NCBI GenBank assembly: GCA_039977295.1
Contig: JBDWDN010000012.1
Coordinates: 1 to 64,000, forward strand
From: Hellea sp039977295
GTDB taxonomy: Bacteria; Pseudomonadota; Alphaproteobacteria; Caulobacterales; Maricaulaceae
Reading direction: 5' to 3'
DNA length: 64,000 bases
The translations under genes were made by a program, and so were the position numbers. The first letter of the stretch is position 1, and each line of letters starts with the position of its first letter. Below are positions 51,353-60,317 of this stretch, in pieces. The notes under the pieces are model-generated. The model searched no databases. It saw nothing but the letters and a program-made list of their open reading frames with translations, and was not told the DNA's origin.

Positions 51353-52147
51353 TTAGCTCTTGAGCGTCTTGCGATACTGGGTCGGCGTCATGTGTTCAGA
51401 GTTTTTAAAGGCTCGATTAAATGGCGATAGAGATTTAAACCCACTATCCATTGCGATTGTTAAAATAGGGATGTGGGCAAATTTGGAATCGGCAAAGGCG
51501 CTTTTCACCGCTTCAATGCGATAGCCGTTCAGATAGGCGCTAAAATTTGGGTAGCCGAGGCTCTGATTGATCAGAGCGCGCAGGCGGTGCTGACTTACGC
51601 CTAACTGCGTTGCCAGGCTGATAATCGTCAATGCTGGGTCAGTATAAGCTTCCTCGCTTACCATGTAGGACTCCAGTTTTTCGTGTAAGGCCTTATCTCT
51701 CTCGCTTAACTCCGTTTGTGGAGGCGCGTCCTCAGAAAAAGTAACGGCCTTTTGATCAAAGGAGGTCATCCAATATACGCCCCAAAGAATAGCAGGCCAG
51801 ATCGACATGACTTTGAACGTCTCTGTTGGGATCACATCTGCGGGCAGAAAAGGTTCACTGACAGCTGCGACGACCGTCACGCAAAATAAGATAATCACAA
51901 AATAGATACGTGAGGCCCTGCGCTTATCTAGCAAGTCATCGGTTCTGCCTCTAAGCGTGACGTAGCAAAGATGCGCTACTAGACCTATGGAGAGAATGCT
52001 CACTAAAGAGTCGAGCCAACCGGGGGGCGGGGGGATGAAGCCCAAATCAAATAGCCTACTCCATAAAATTGGCGCGCTGTAAAAGAGTCCAATAATGACG
52101 TGCTCAACAATGCGGTAAGCAATCAGCTCAGTGATGCTCAAGCTCAA
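51353..52147 (-). CDS. AraC-family regulator with shortened membrane domain
   Basis: A 264-residue protein with about three or four hydrophobic helices (residues 5-120) and a C-terminal AraC domain (LATQLGVSQHRLRALINQSL; ILTIAMDSGFKSLSPFNRAF). It aligns with the protein at 37.9 kb but lacks about its first 100 residues. No ATG starts it; TTG 52147 follows a TAA directly, with TTG 52141 an alternative. It may be a working short sensor or a decaying copy. Downstream of TetR on the same strand. Confidence 0.7.
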   Translation of the reverse strand: MSLSITELIAYRIVEHVIIGLFYSAPILWSRLFDLGFIPPPPGWLDSLVSILSIGLVAHLCYVTLRGRTDDLLDKRRASRIYFVIILFCVTVVAAVSEPFLPADVIPTETFKVMSIWPAILWGVYWMTSFDQKAVTFSEDAPPQTELSERDKALHEKLESYMVSEEAYTDPALTIISLATQLGVSQHRLRALINQSLGYPNFSAYLNGYRIEAVKSAFADSKFAHIPILTIAMDSGFKSLSPFNRAFKNSEHMTPTQYRKTLKS

Positions 52148-52246
52148 TTAGAGACGGCTAGTCATAAGCTGAAGTCACGATAGGCGGGATTGAGCGCCGC
52201 TATGGCTGCTGCTTAGGACGACGCGTTCAAACAAAATACGTCCGTT

Positions 52247-52864
52247 TCACGAAATACCCTTGATAGCATAGCCAATTTGCGCGTCGCATGATGACCAGTC
52301 ATAACCGCTTATCGTAATTTTATTATGCGCAACACCATGCATTGCTGATAATAAAAAGTCGAGCTTGGCCTTGGCATCCTGTCCTTCGTTTTGGGGCTGT
52401 AAATGATGAAGGGCCTGCAAAAATAAAGTGTATTTCGCGACAATCTCAGGGTTGTCGAGAAAAAGGCTTACATCGGGCTGCGTTACGCCCTCAGCCATAA
52501 ATACCAATCTGTAATAGTCTGGGTTGTTAATCCAAAAATTCACATAAGCCGCGCATAGGCTTTGCAGCCTAGTCTGGGGATTGCCGTCATTTTCGATGGA
52601 GTTCAAATGATCGAATAAGGTTTTGAACACATCTCCCCAGAGGGTTCTCAGGATGTCAAATTTACTCGGGTAATATCCGTAAATCGTCATGGGCGTACAG
52701 CCAATCTCTTTGGCAATGCGGCGCAAGGAAATTTTCGCATAACCTTGCTCTTGAAATAGCGCTTTCGCAGCTTGAGAAATGCGAAGCTTCATCTCCTCTC
52801 GCTGGGCGGAAGACATTTCGGGCCTGCCGCGCCCAGCGGGTTTGGGTGTTAATGATTTTGGCAT
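52247..52864 (-). CDS. TetR-family repressor
   Basis: A 205-residue TetR protein with helix-turn-helix at about 30-75 (ISQAAKALFQEQGYAKISLR; EIGCTPMTIYGYYPSKFDIL) and a helical ligand domain (YRLVFMAEGVTQPD). Divergent from the DUF2147 gene at 52944, with a 26-bp palindrome between them that probably is its operator. Confidence 0.93.
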   Translation of the reverse strand: MPKSLTPKPAGRGRPEMSSAQREEMKLRISQAAKALFQEQGYAKISLRRIAKEIGCTPMTIYGYYPSKFDILRTLWGDVFKTLFDHLNSIENDGNPQTRLQSLCAAYVNFWINNPDYYRLVFMAEGVTQPDVSLFLDNPEIVAKYTLFLQALHHLQPQNEGQDAKAKLDFLLSAMHGVAHNKITISGYDWSSCDAQIGYAIKGIS

Positions 52865-52903
52865 CGAGGCTCCGATTCAGAACAGATTTGACTCTCATTA
52901 TAG

Positions 52904-52929
52904 ATATAACTATACGCGTATAATTATAT
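52904..52929. promoter_or_regulatory. 26-bp palindrome, probable TetR operator
   Basis: Core TATACGCGTATA (52911-52922) is a perfect 12-bp palindrome; extended by ATATAAC and ATTATAT it is symmetrical except for one position in each arm. It lies between tetR and the DUF2147 gene, 40 bp from the former and 15 bp from the latter. Confidence 0.7.
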
Positions 52930-52943
52930 CAAGGACTAATCTT

Positions 52944-53408
52944 ATGAAGCTCTCATTTTGGCTTATACTATCCCTTTTTGTTTCCGTTCCGGCGGGCGCA
53001 TCACCGCATGATGTTTTTGGACTTTGGGCATCTGAGGCAAAGGACGGTCATGTTGAGATTTCAGATTGCGGGAATGGGACACCCTGCGGGGTTTTAGTAT
53101 GGGTAGATCCAGAAAAAGGCGGCGCAACATTGGATGTTAGAAATAACAATAAGGATTTACGCAAGCGGCCCTTAATTGGCGTGCCAATAATTTGGAACTT
53201 TCAACGTTCAAAAAAGGGATGGAGGTCTGGAAGGATTTACAATCCAGAAGATGGGAAAGTTTTTACGGCGCATGTCAGGCGGCAAGACGAGAATCACTTG
53301 AAGGTGAAAGGATGTCTAGCTGTGGTGTGTATAACCAATATTTGGACCCGTCTGCCTTCTAGCGCCGAAACAGTAACCCCATCAACAGGAGACTCTAAAG
53401 ATGATTGA
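52944..53408 (+). CDS. DUF2147-family exported protein
   Basis: A 154-residue protein starting at ATG 52944 with AAGGA upstream (the frame is open much further upstream, across tetR on the other strand, which I reject). Signal peptide ends near AGASP. The mature part carries GLWASEAKDGHVEISDCGNG and LKVKGCLAVVCITNIWTRL, the DUF2147 pattern. Overlaps the next gene by 8 bases. Function unknown; likely TetR target. Confidence 0.88.
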   Translation: MKLSFWLILSLFVSVPAGASPHDVFGLWASEAKDGHVEISDCGNGTPCGVLVWVDPEKGGATLDVRNNNKDLRKRPLIGVPIIWNFQRSKKGWRSGRIYNPEDGKVFTAHVRRQDENHLKVKGCLAVVCITNIWTRLPSSAETVTPSTGDSKDD

Positions 53409-53823
53409 TTTGATAGCGTCATCCATTACAACTTGTGTCATTGGCCTCTATGCTGGCAGCCTTCTTACCGAGGGTGTGATATTGGTCCCTTATTGGCGGC
53501 GCATGAGCCCAGATGACTTCTTTAGCAAGCATAGTGAAATGGGGCCGAGTTTGTTCACCTATTTTGCGCCTTTGACAAGTCTGGCAGTCGTTTTATCTGT
53601 TTTAACAGCCGCGCTATTGGGCGGCAGGCACATTATTGCCGCTGCTTTATGCGTGACCGCATTAATTATTTTCTTTCTCTATTTTAAGAAAGCCAATGCG
53701 TCATTTGCTGATCATAGTTTGCCCCGCGATATGCTGAAAGGAGAGCTTTCGAAATGGGCTTCATGGCACTGGGTGCGAACAGTGGTTATTATTGTAGCTC
53801 TTCTTGTTTCGGCATCTGCCTAA
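53401..53823 (+). CDS. DUF1772-like membrane protein
   Basis: A 140-residue protein with four hydrophobic helices; the motif KWASWHWVRT near the C-terminus matches the W..WH..R signature of DUF1772 (anthrone oxygenase-like) proteins. It overlaps the DUF2147 stop, so both are one operon probably repressed by TetR. Confidence 0.78.
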   Translation: MIDLIASSITTCVIGLYAGSLLTEGVILVPYWRRMSPDDFFSKHSEMGPSLFTYFAPLTSLAVVLSVLTAALLGGRHIIAAALCVTALIIFFLYFKKANASFADHSLPRDMLKGELSKWASWHWVRTVVIIVALLVSASA

Positions 53824-53936
53824 AGTTTATGCATAGACATATTGTTCATCGCGCTTCAATGAAGGTGATGACTCTGTGTGGTTTTATGATTTATAAACCC
53901 GCTTACTCCGAGACTGTGATCAATTGGTAATAATAT

Positions 53937-54500
53937 ATGGAACACGCCGTAAACCCACTCCCTCTAGTTATCCTCGACGTTCAAGACGCTATTGATCAAC
54001 CCGTTTGGGACGGGAAAAATAATCCAGAATATTTCACCGTGATACAAAAGCTTTTGGCCCATTGGAGGGAGCAAGGTTGGCATATTTTACATATCAAACA
54101 TGATGAACCCACGCCCTCATCAACTTATCATACGCATGGCCCAGGAAATGCAATAAAGACAGAAGTTGCTCCGCTTGCGGGCGAGAGTGTTATCGCGAAG
54201 CAACAGAATTGCGCCTTTATTGATACGGTGTTCGACAAGACTTTGAAGACCTTAAAAGTAAGCCAGTTTGTTCTAACCGGCGTTGTCATTCACAATAGTA
54301 TGGACGCTACTATTCGCGCAGGAAAGGCTCTTGGCTACGACATCATCGTGCCGTCAGATGCAACTACGGCCGTGCCTGTTATTGGACATGATGGAAAACA
54401 TTGGGACGCCCTAGATGTTTATAATCTAACACTTGGTATTCTTAACGGCGAATATGCAGAGGTATTAACGTCCGAAGAGCTGCTCAGCAGGCTGCCTTAA
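53937..54500 (+). CDS. Isochorismatase-like cysteine-hydrolase family, Cys replaced by Ser
   Basis: A 187-residue Rossmann-like hydrolase-fold protein. Conserved Asp14 (VILDVQDAI) and Lys88 (VIAKQQN) of the catalytic triad are present, but the expected Cys position is Ser121 in GVVIHNSMDAT. A subfamily with Ser/Asn here exists, so it may use another mechanism or bind without cleavage. Isolated gene, 113 bp after the DUF1772 gene. Confidence 0.85.
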   Translation: MEHAVNPLPLVILDVQDAIDQPVWDGKNNPEYFTVIQKLLAHWREQGWHILHIKHDEPTPSSTYHTHGPGNAIKTEVAPLAGESVIAKQQNCAFIDTVFDKTLKTLKVSQFVLTGVVIHNSMDATIRAGKALGYDIIVPSDATTAVPVIGHDGKHWDALDVYNLTLGILNGEYAEVLTSEELLSRLP

Positions 54501-54578
54501 TCAGTTCCTCTTAAAGAGAGTTAAACCAAAGCGCATTGCATAATGTTTTGCAGTGAGTTTCGCCTATATTTGCCCGCC

Positions 54579-55808
54579 TTACTCTATTTCAAAAGTGAGC
54601 CCAGCATTGTCTTGCAGCCGCGTAATAAGCGCGTCACCGAGTAGCGTAGCAGGCGTCCAGAACCCGCCTTTCGTATTCGCGGGAACATCTTGCGCGAGGC
54701 AAGCGGCAGCTTGTGCCAGCATCTTAGCGGTTGAGCCATATCCTGGGTCGCGGTCGCCCGTTACGCGGCATTTGATATTATCGCCATTGGGTGTTGTGCC
54801 CAAAAATACTAAATCATATTCGCCTTCGAGCTGTTCTTTGGGGCTAGGCCCTTGGCCCGGTTTGGGGAGGATAAGGTTTTCTAAGGTCCAACGCATCGGA
54901 GGAATTGCCAGGCCGAGCATCAAACCATTCATGCCCCAGCGGGTCGCCTTTGCCTTGCGTCTGCCGCGCCCGCCTTTGCCCGTCACCATCGCTTCTTCAT
55001 AGAGGAAGTCTGTGCCGTAGCTATTCCCGCTCAGGGCATTGGAGCGGTGCACGACGCGCGTGTTAATAGCGGCCATGATAAAGGGGGCAATCCAGCTTTT
55101 ATACTCCGCATCATAGGTGGGTTTCACATCGGACTGACGCGCGGTGAAATCATGGCCCTTTGGACATAAGCTATAGGGGTCTTTTAGCTGCCGCCTTAGA
55201 TCGGCATCACTTGCGGCTTCTTTGACCATATTGATTATACTCGCAATCGTTCCACCTGAAGCGCCGCCCTTCATTTTGACGACCCGCATATCGATTTTAT
55301 TGCAGGTCTGACCAAAGGCTTTCAAAGCGTGCCCCTGCAAAAAATGAACGCCTAGATCTGAGGGAATTGAATCAAAGCCGCAGCAATGGAAAATCATTGC
55401 GCCGCTCTTTTTCGCGGTTTCTTCATGGCGGGTTTGCATTTTTCGTATCCATTGCGGCTCTCCGGTCAGGTCACAATAATGGGTGCCCATCTCGGCGCAG
55501 AGCTCAACCAGCTTATCTCCGTAAAGCGCGTAGGGGCCGACCGTTGAAATCATGACTTTGGCGCGGCCACACATGGCGCGCAGCGCGTCTTCGTCGGTTG
55601 CATCAGCACAGATGATTTCAATATCTGAGAGGCCAATGTCCTCGCTTAGTTTTCCCAGTTTACTGTGCGATCGTCCCGCAATGGCCCAGCTTAGAGATCC
55701 GTCGTTAAATGTTTCATGCATCTAGCGCGTCATAATTTGACCTACAAAACTGGTCGCGCCGTAAACGATGATATCGAATGTCTGATCTGATTTTTCTTGG
55801 GGTGCCAT
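54579..55808 (-). pseudogene. Saccharopine dehydrogenase-like reductase interrupted by in-frame TAG
   Basis: The coding frame runs from ATG 55808 to stop 54579 and encodes an NAD(P)-binding saccharopine-dehydrogenase-like/trans-acting enoyl reductase-type protein of 408 residues, but codon 29 is TAG (55722-55724). Before it, FDIIVYGATSFVGQIMTR gives the Rossmann glycine motif; after it the frame goes on in phase with MHETFNDGSLSWAIAGRSH. In relatives Tyr fits that position, so one base change would make the stop. Restarting at 55721 would lose the NAD-binding loop. Real nonsense mutation, sequencing error or readthrough are possible. Confidence 0.8.
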
Positions 55809-55966
55809 AAGAGCCTCTGAATTAAGCCGTGATTTGAACGCACGCCAATGCATTGCCGTGACATTGTCTTACCTTGGGATTGCCTGTCTTTCTACGCCCA
55901 TTTCGAAAATAGAGCTACAATATTGCCCGCGCGGTTGTTAGGGTCGGCCGAAAAGGAGACATCGAC

Positions 55967-57646
55967 ATGATCAAAGCGATATTGGTATCCATGAGTGCAA
56001 GCTTATTATTATTAGGCTGCGCAGACCCTGATGATTCTATCCGTGAAGCGCCTTCTATTAGCGTTGAAAATATGTCAGAAACCGTCAGAATTTTGGCGTC
56101 TGATGAATTTTTAGGCCGCGCGCCAGGAACCGAAGGCGAGACCAAGACCGTTGATTATCTTATCACCCGTTTCACTGAACTCGGCCTAGAGCCGGGCGGC
56201 CGCGATGGGGCGTGGACAGACACCATCACGCTAAACCATTCCTCTGTTACGGAGATCCGTAGCTTGAATGTGTCTCAGGGTGACGCTGTCATCAAAATAG
56301 AACAGGGCCGTGATATCGAGATCGCGTCTGCCAACCCTCGCAGCGTCATTAAGGTCGAAGACGCGCCGGTGGTATTTGTTGGGTTTGGGGCTAGCGCCCC
56401 AGAACGTAATTGGGACGATTTCGGCGATATTGACTTAAAAGGTAAAGTCGCATTGTTCCTTGTCAATGACCCAGATTACGGCGTTGCGGATGATCATCCC
56501 GTGAGCGGATTATTTGGCGGACGCCGCATGACATATTATGGCCGCTGGATGTATAAATTTGAAGAAGCGGCGCGGCGCGGCGCAGTGGCCGCTCTTGTGA
56601 TTCATGAGCCGAAAGCTGCGGGGTATGGATGGAACGTCGCTGCGTCATCGCCGGGCGAGAACTACGCAGTGGCCCCCAAAAAGGGCGTCAAAGCTCAAGC
56701 GATTGATCTGCAGGGGTGGTTACATCAAGACATGGCCAAACAGTGGATTAAACGGGCTGGCTATGATCTGGATGAGCTGCGCAGCAAAGCGAGACGGCGT
56801 GACTTTGCGGCTTTTACATTAGGCGATCTTCGATTCAATGCGGAGCTAGGTCTAACGGTAAAAACCGTCGAAAGTCAAAACGTACTGGGAAAGATAACCG
56901 GCACGACCCGTCCTAATGAAACTATTATGCTGTCGGGTCATTGGGATGCTTACGGGGAGGGCGCCCCTGATGATCAAGGACGAACCATTATGCCAGGCGC
57001 TAATGATGATGCATTGGGCCTCGCTGGCATCATGGAAATCGCCCGCAATTTAAAGGCGGGACCTGCCTTAGAACGCTCGGTCGTTTTTGCAGCGTGGACG
57101 GCAGAAGAGAGCGGTTTGCTTGGATCAGAAGCCTACGCTCAAAACCCAATCTATCCGCTCGAGACAACCGCCGCTAATTTTACTCTGGACATCCTACAGA
57201 CAGCGGGCCTCGCGCATGATGTTATCCAGGTCGGAGAGGGACAAAGCGATCTTGAAGAGTTGATGGCCGCAAAGGCGCAAAAGCAAGGGCGCGTTATTTC
57301 GCCAGAAGGATTGCCGGAGAATGGATTATTCTTTCGCGCCGATCATTTTTCGCTCGCCAGGCGCGGTGTGCCTGTTCTTCTCATCATGGGTATAGCGGGA
57401 GGCTCGGACCTTAAAGAGGGTGGGCGCGCGGCCGGAGATGCCTGGGTCAAAGGCTATATTGACAATCGCTACCATAATCAGAACGACGCATGGGATGCCA
57501 ATTGGGATTTAAGCGGGGCTGCGCAAGATGTAGAGCTGTTTTTGGATATGACCCGAGACTTAGGTAATTCGGCCACATGGCCACAGTTGAAAACAACGTC
57601 TGAATTTAAGAAATTTAGGGATGCGTCAGCGCAGACGCGAAGATAA
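55967..57646 (+). CDS. M28-family zinc peptidase, lipoprotein
   Basis: A 559-residue exported aminopeptidase-like enzyme with lipobox LLLLGC. A protease-associated insert lies at about 130-260. Zinc ligands His325 and Asp327 (GHWDAYGEG), NDDALGLAGIMEIA and the catalytic Glu pair in AWTAEESGLLGSEAY are visible. It likely trims peptides in the periplasm. Divergent from the reductase pseudogene. Confidence 0.92.
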   Translation: MIKAILVSMSASLLLLGCADPDDSIREAPSISVENMSETVRILASDEFLGRAPGTEGETKTVDYLITRFTELGLEPGGRDGAWTDTITLNHSSVTEIRSLNVSQGDAVIKIEQGRDIEIASANPRSVIKVEDAPVVFVGFGASAPERNWDDFGDIDLKGKVALFLVNDPDYGVADDHPVSGLFGGRRMTYYGRWMYKFEEAARRGAVAALVIHEPKAAGYGWNVAASSPGENYAVAPKKGVKAQAIDLQGWLHQDMAKQWIKRAGYDLDELRSKARRRDFAAFTLGDLRFNAELGLTVKTVESQNVLGKITGTTRPNETIMLSGHWDAYGEGAPDDQGRTIMPGANDDALGLAGIMEIARNLKAGPALERSVVFAAWTAEESGLLGSEAYAQNPIYPLETTAANFTLDILQTAGLAHDVIQVGEGQSDLEELMAAKAQKQGRVISPEGLPENGLFFRADHFSLARRGVPVLLIMGIAGGSDLKEGGRAAGDAWVKGYIDNRYHNQNDAWDANWDLSGAAQDVELFLDMTRDLGNSATWPQLKTTSEFKKFRDASAQTRR

Positions 57647-57777
57647 TGACGGAAATAGGCGGCAGCTCTGCGAATGGATAAATAAGGTATGACATGCCAT
57701 TGGTTTTTCTAAAAAATCTTGGCGTATATTAAATTTGCTTAGAACTTCGTCTTCTAAATAGGGCCAGCTCTCCTAAA

Positions 57778-58131
57778 TTAAGATTTTAGATCTTTCAGGT
57801 TGATCCCTAGCTGTTTCATACGTTCCAAGACCTCGGGCCATTCTACCTTCATGAACTTTTCGCGTTCGCGCTTTAGAAGATCTGAGCGAGACCCTGGTGA
57901 GACTTCTGCGCCAATACCGCGGCGCTTTATGGTGAGGTCTTCTTTGTCGAGCTCTTGAAATACTTTTGCGGCTGTTAAGGGGCTGACATCGAACTCGTCC
58001 GCACAGGCGCGGACAGACGGCAATAGCTCACCCTCAGGATAGGTTCCGTCCAGAACACGGCCAATAATGACATCTGTGATTTGCCGATAGATGGGTTGAT
58101 CGTCATTCCATCTGCGTTTTTGTTTGGCCAT
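57778..58131 (-). CDS. GntR-family repressor, YtrA type
   Basis: A 117-residue short GntR regulator: winged helix at about 13-80 (SVRACADEFDVSPLTAAKVF) followed by a helical tail (LERMKQLGINLKDL) with no ligand domain, as in the YtrA subfamily. Such proteins usually repress ABC export operons. Divergent from the efflux operon at 58260, with an operator-like inverted repeat between. Confidence 0.92.
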   Translation of the reverse strand: MAKQKRRWNDDQPIYRQITDVIIGRVLDGTYPEGELLPSVRACADEFDVSPLTAAKVFQELDKEDLTIKRRGIGAEVSPGSRSDLLKREREKFMKVEWPEVLERMKQLGINLKDLKS

Positions 58132-58200
58132 GTAAACTCATATTCTCTCGCGCAGCAAATCACTGCGCGGCTGCTAATCTCATAGACTGAAAAAATATAG

Positions 58201-58244
58201 TTGACAAGTGTTCTGTGTATGTGGTGTATTAGGTAAGTAATACA
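58201..58244 (+). promoter_or_regulatory. Export operon promoter and GntR operator
   Basis: TTGACA at 58201-58206 is a good -35 box, with a weak -10 about 17 bp later. TGTATT (58225-58230) and AATACA (58239-58244) form an inverted repeat with 8-bp spacer, like YtrA-type operators, 16 bp before the first gene of the operon. Confidence 0.6.
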
Positions 58245-58259
58245 GCAAGGAAGTAAGAT

Positions 58260-59591
58260 ATGCGCCCGCTACCAAAAAGAAAATCGCAAAAGCCAGTCGG
58301 TGTCAGTTCAGAGCCGAAGGTTGTTGATATCCCTTCTAAGATGGACCAAGCGGTGGCGCCAAGCCGTCGATATGGCCGCAGCATTGCTCTGGGGCTTATT
58401 GCGGTTCTCTTATTGGGCGGGGCAGGAATCGCTTATAAAACTATTGGCCTCAATAATTCACAAAGTGTTGTGGCAGAGCGTGTTACGACTGGCACTGCTA
58501 GCTTTAATAGCTTTAGTGAAACCATTCCGGTTAATGCGACCCTTATTCCCGAAAATACGGTCTTTCTAGATACGGTTGAAGGCGGCCGGGTGATGAATTT
58601 ACATGTCGAAGACGGCGAAGCGGTTACCGCTGGTATGCCTCTTGTGACACTAAAAAATTCTGACTTGGAATTACAGGTCATTGGCCGCGAAGCACAATAT
58701 ACCCAACAGCTAAGTAATGTCGCGCAGTCGCAAATGGCCTTTGATCAAAGCCAGCTTAGATATGACCGCGAGTTGATGGATGCTCAACTTCAAATCGATC
58801 TAACCCGTGCCTCTTTACAGCGCCGCCTACCCATCGAACAAACGGGGGTTTCTCAATCCGAAATAGATAGGCTGCAGGCTGAACTTAATCATCAAGAAGC
58901 GACTTACGCATTGGTCGAAAAAGCCAAGCTGCGGGATACGCAAAATGCTAACCGAAATCTAAACCAATTAAAGCAGTCTGTGAAGCGCATGGAAGATAGC
59001 GTGGATATTATTCGCGGGTCACTAGATCAGCTAACCTTGCGCGCGCCGATTGATGGACGCGTATCAGCCTTAACCCTGCAATTGGGCCAAGTCTTGTCGC
59101 CGGGATCACGGGTCGGGCAGGTCGATGTCGCAGGGTCCTTCAAGGTCCGCGCTTATGTGAATGAGTTCTACTTAAACCGTCTTGCAAAAGGGCAGCTGGC
59201 GAGCGCGAGCCTTGCAGGTCAAGATTATGATTTAAGCGTCACAAAAATCTATCCTACAATTGCCAACCGCCAATTCGAAGTCGACCTTTTGTTTAAGGGA
59301 ACGCTTCCAGAAAATCTGCGCCGTGGACAAAATATACGTGTGCGCATTTTAATGGGGGATGCTGAGCAAGCTTTGACCATTCCAACAGGCCCCTATGAAG
59401 CGACGACCGGCGGTCAATGGGTGTTTGTTTTGAGCGCGGACGGCAAAACAGCCGCGCGGCGCGAAATCGAAGTTGGCCGTAAAAGCCCTGATCGTCTTGA
59501 AGTCCTGTCCGGGCTGACATCCGACGAGAAAATTATCACTTCTAGCTATGATGCGTATGGCGATAGTCAACGCATTTCCCTTTCAAATTAA
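58260..59591 (+). CDS. MacA/HlyD-type periplasmic adaptor
   Basis: A 443-residue membrane-fusion protein: one N-terminal transmembrane helix (about 41-62), a lipoyl-like half-motif (LHVEDGEAVTAGMPLVTLKN), a coiled-coil hairpin at about 150-250 and LRAPIDGRVSALTLQLGQVL closing the barrel. It links the inner-membrane ABC permease to an outer-membrane channel. First gene of a four-gene operon. Confidence 0.9.
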   Translation: MRPLPKRKSQKPVGVSSEPKVVDIPSKMDQAVAPSRRYGRSIALGLIAVLLLGGAGIAYKTIGLNNSQSVVAERVTTGTASFNSFSETIPVNATLIPENTVFLDTVEGGRVMNLHVEDGEAVTAGMPLVTLKNSDLELQVIGREAQYTQQLSNVAQSQMAFDQSQLRYDRELMDAQLQIDLTRASLQRRLPIEQTGVSQSEIDRLQAELNHQEATYALVEKAKLRDTQNANRNLNQLKQSVKRMEDSVDIIRGSLDQLTLRAPIDGRVSALTLQLGQVLSPGSRVGQVDVAGSFKVRAYVNEFYLNRLAKGQLASASLAGQDYDLSVTKIYPTIANRQFEVDLLFKGTLPENLRRGQNIRVRILMGDAEQALTIPTGPYEATTGGQWVFVLSADGKTAARREIEVGRKSPDRLEVLSGLTSDEKIITSSYDAYGDSQRISLSN

Positions 59592-59624
59592 ATTCTAATG
59601 CCACGAAAAAACGGAGACGTTCCT

Positions 59625-60317
59625 ATGATAAATCTAAAAAATATCCGAAAAGTTTATGCAACACGAGAGATGGAAACTGTGGCGCTTAACGATATCAGTT
59701 TACAGATTGAGAAAGGCGAGTTCGTTGCCGTTATGGGGCCATCAGGATGCGGTAAGTCAACCTTGATGAACATTCTGGGTATGATTGATACGCCCTCTGA
59801 AGGGGCCTATAATTTTGACGGCGTTGATATTGCGAAATACCGAGAGTCTCAGCTGGTGAAAATGCGTAAAAACAATCTTGGCTTCATTTTTCAAAGCTTT
59901 AACTTAATCGATGATTTAACGGTTGAGGATAATGTCGCGCTTCCCTTGCGTTATTTGAAAATTCCAAGAGCGACGCGTCAAAGCCGTGTTCGCGAGGCGC
60001 TTGAACTGGTTGGACTCGAAAATCGCGGCAAGCATAAACCTTCACAATTATCAGGCGGGCAGCAACAACGCGTCGCCGTCGCGCGGGCCGTGATTGCGGA
60101 CCCAAAGTTGATTCTTGCAGATGAACCTACTGGTAATCTGGATTCCCAAAACGGGGAAGATGTCATGGAATTATTGGGGCTTTTGAATCAACAAGGCGCG
60201 ACGATATTAATGGTCACCCATTCAGATAAAGATGCCGCCAAGGCGGACCGCACCATCAAAATGCTCGACGGCCGTATCTTGGATCATGGCACGACAGACA
60301 AAGTGGAGGTTGCATAA
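59625..60317 (+). CDS. ABC transporter ATPase, MacB/LolD type
   Basis: A 230-residue ATPase: Walker A GPSGCGKST (38-46), Q-loop FIFQSFNLI, signature LSGGQQQR (142-149), Walker B LILADEPTGNLD. I start at ATG 59625, preceded by GGAGACG; the frame extends to 59598. It powers the downstream permease, overlapping it by one base (TAATG). Confidence 0.95.
   Translation: MINLKNIRKVYATREMETVALNDISLQIEKGEFVAVMGPSGCGKSTLMNILGMIDTPSEGAYNFDGVDIAKYRESQLVKMRKNNLGFIFQSFNLIDDLTVEDNVALPLRYLKIPRATRQSRVREALELVGLENRGKHKPSQLSGGQQQRVAVARAVIADPKLILADEPTGNLDSQNGEDVMELLGLLNQQGATILMVTHSDKDAAKADRTIKMLDGRILDHGTTDKVEVA

Noticed and set aside
52779..52943. N-terminal extension of the DUF2147 protein
   Set aside because: It overlaps tetR on the other strand and its operator; ATG 52944 with AAGGA and a signal peptide fits better.
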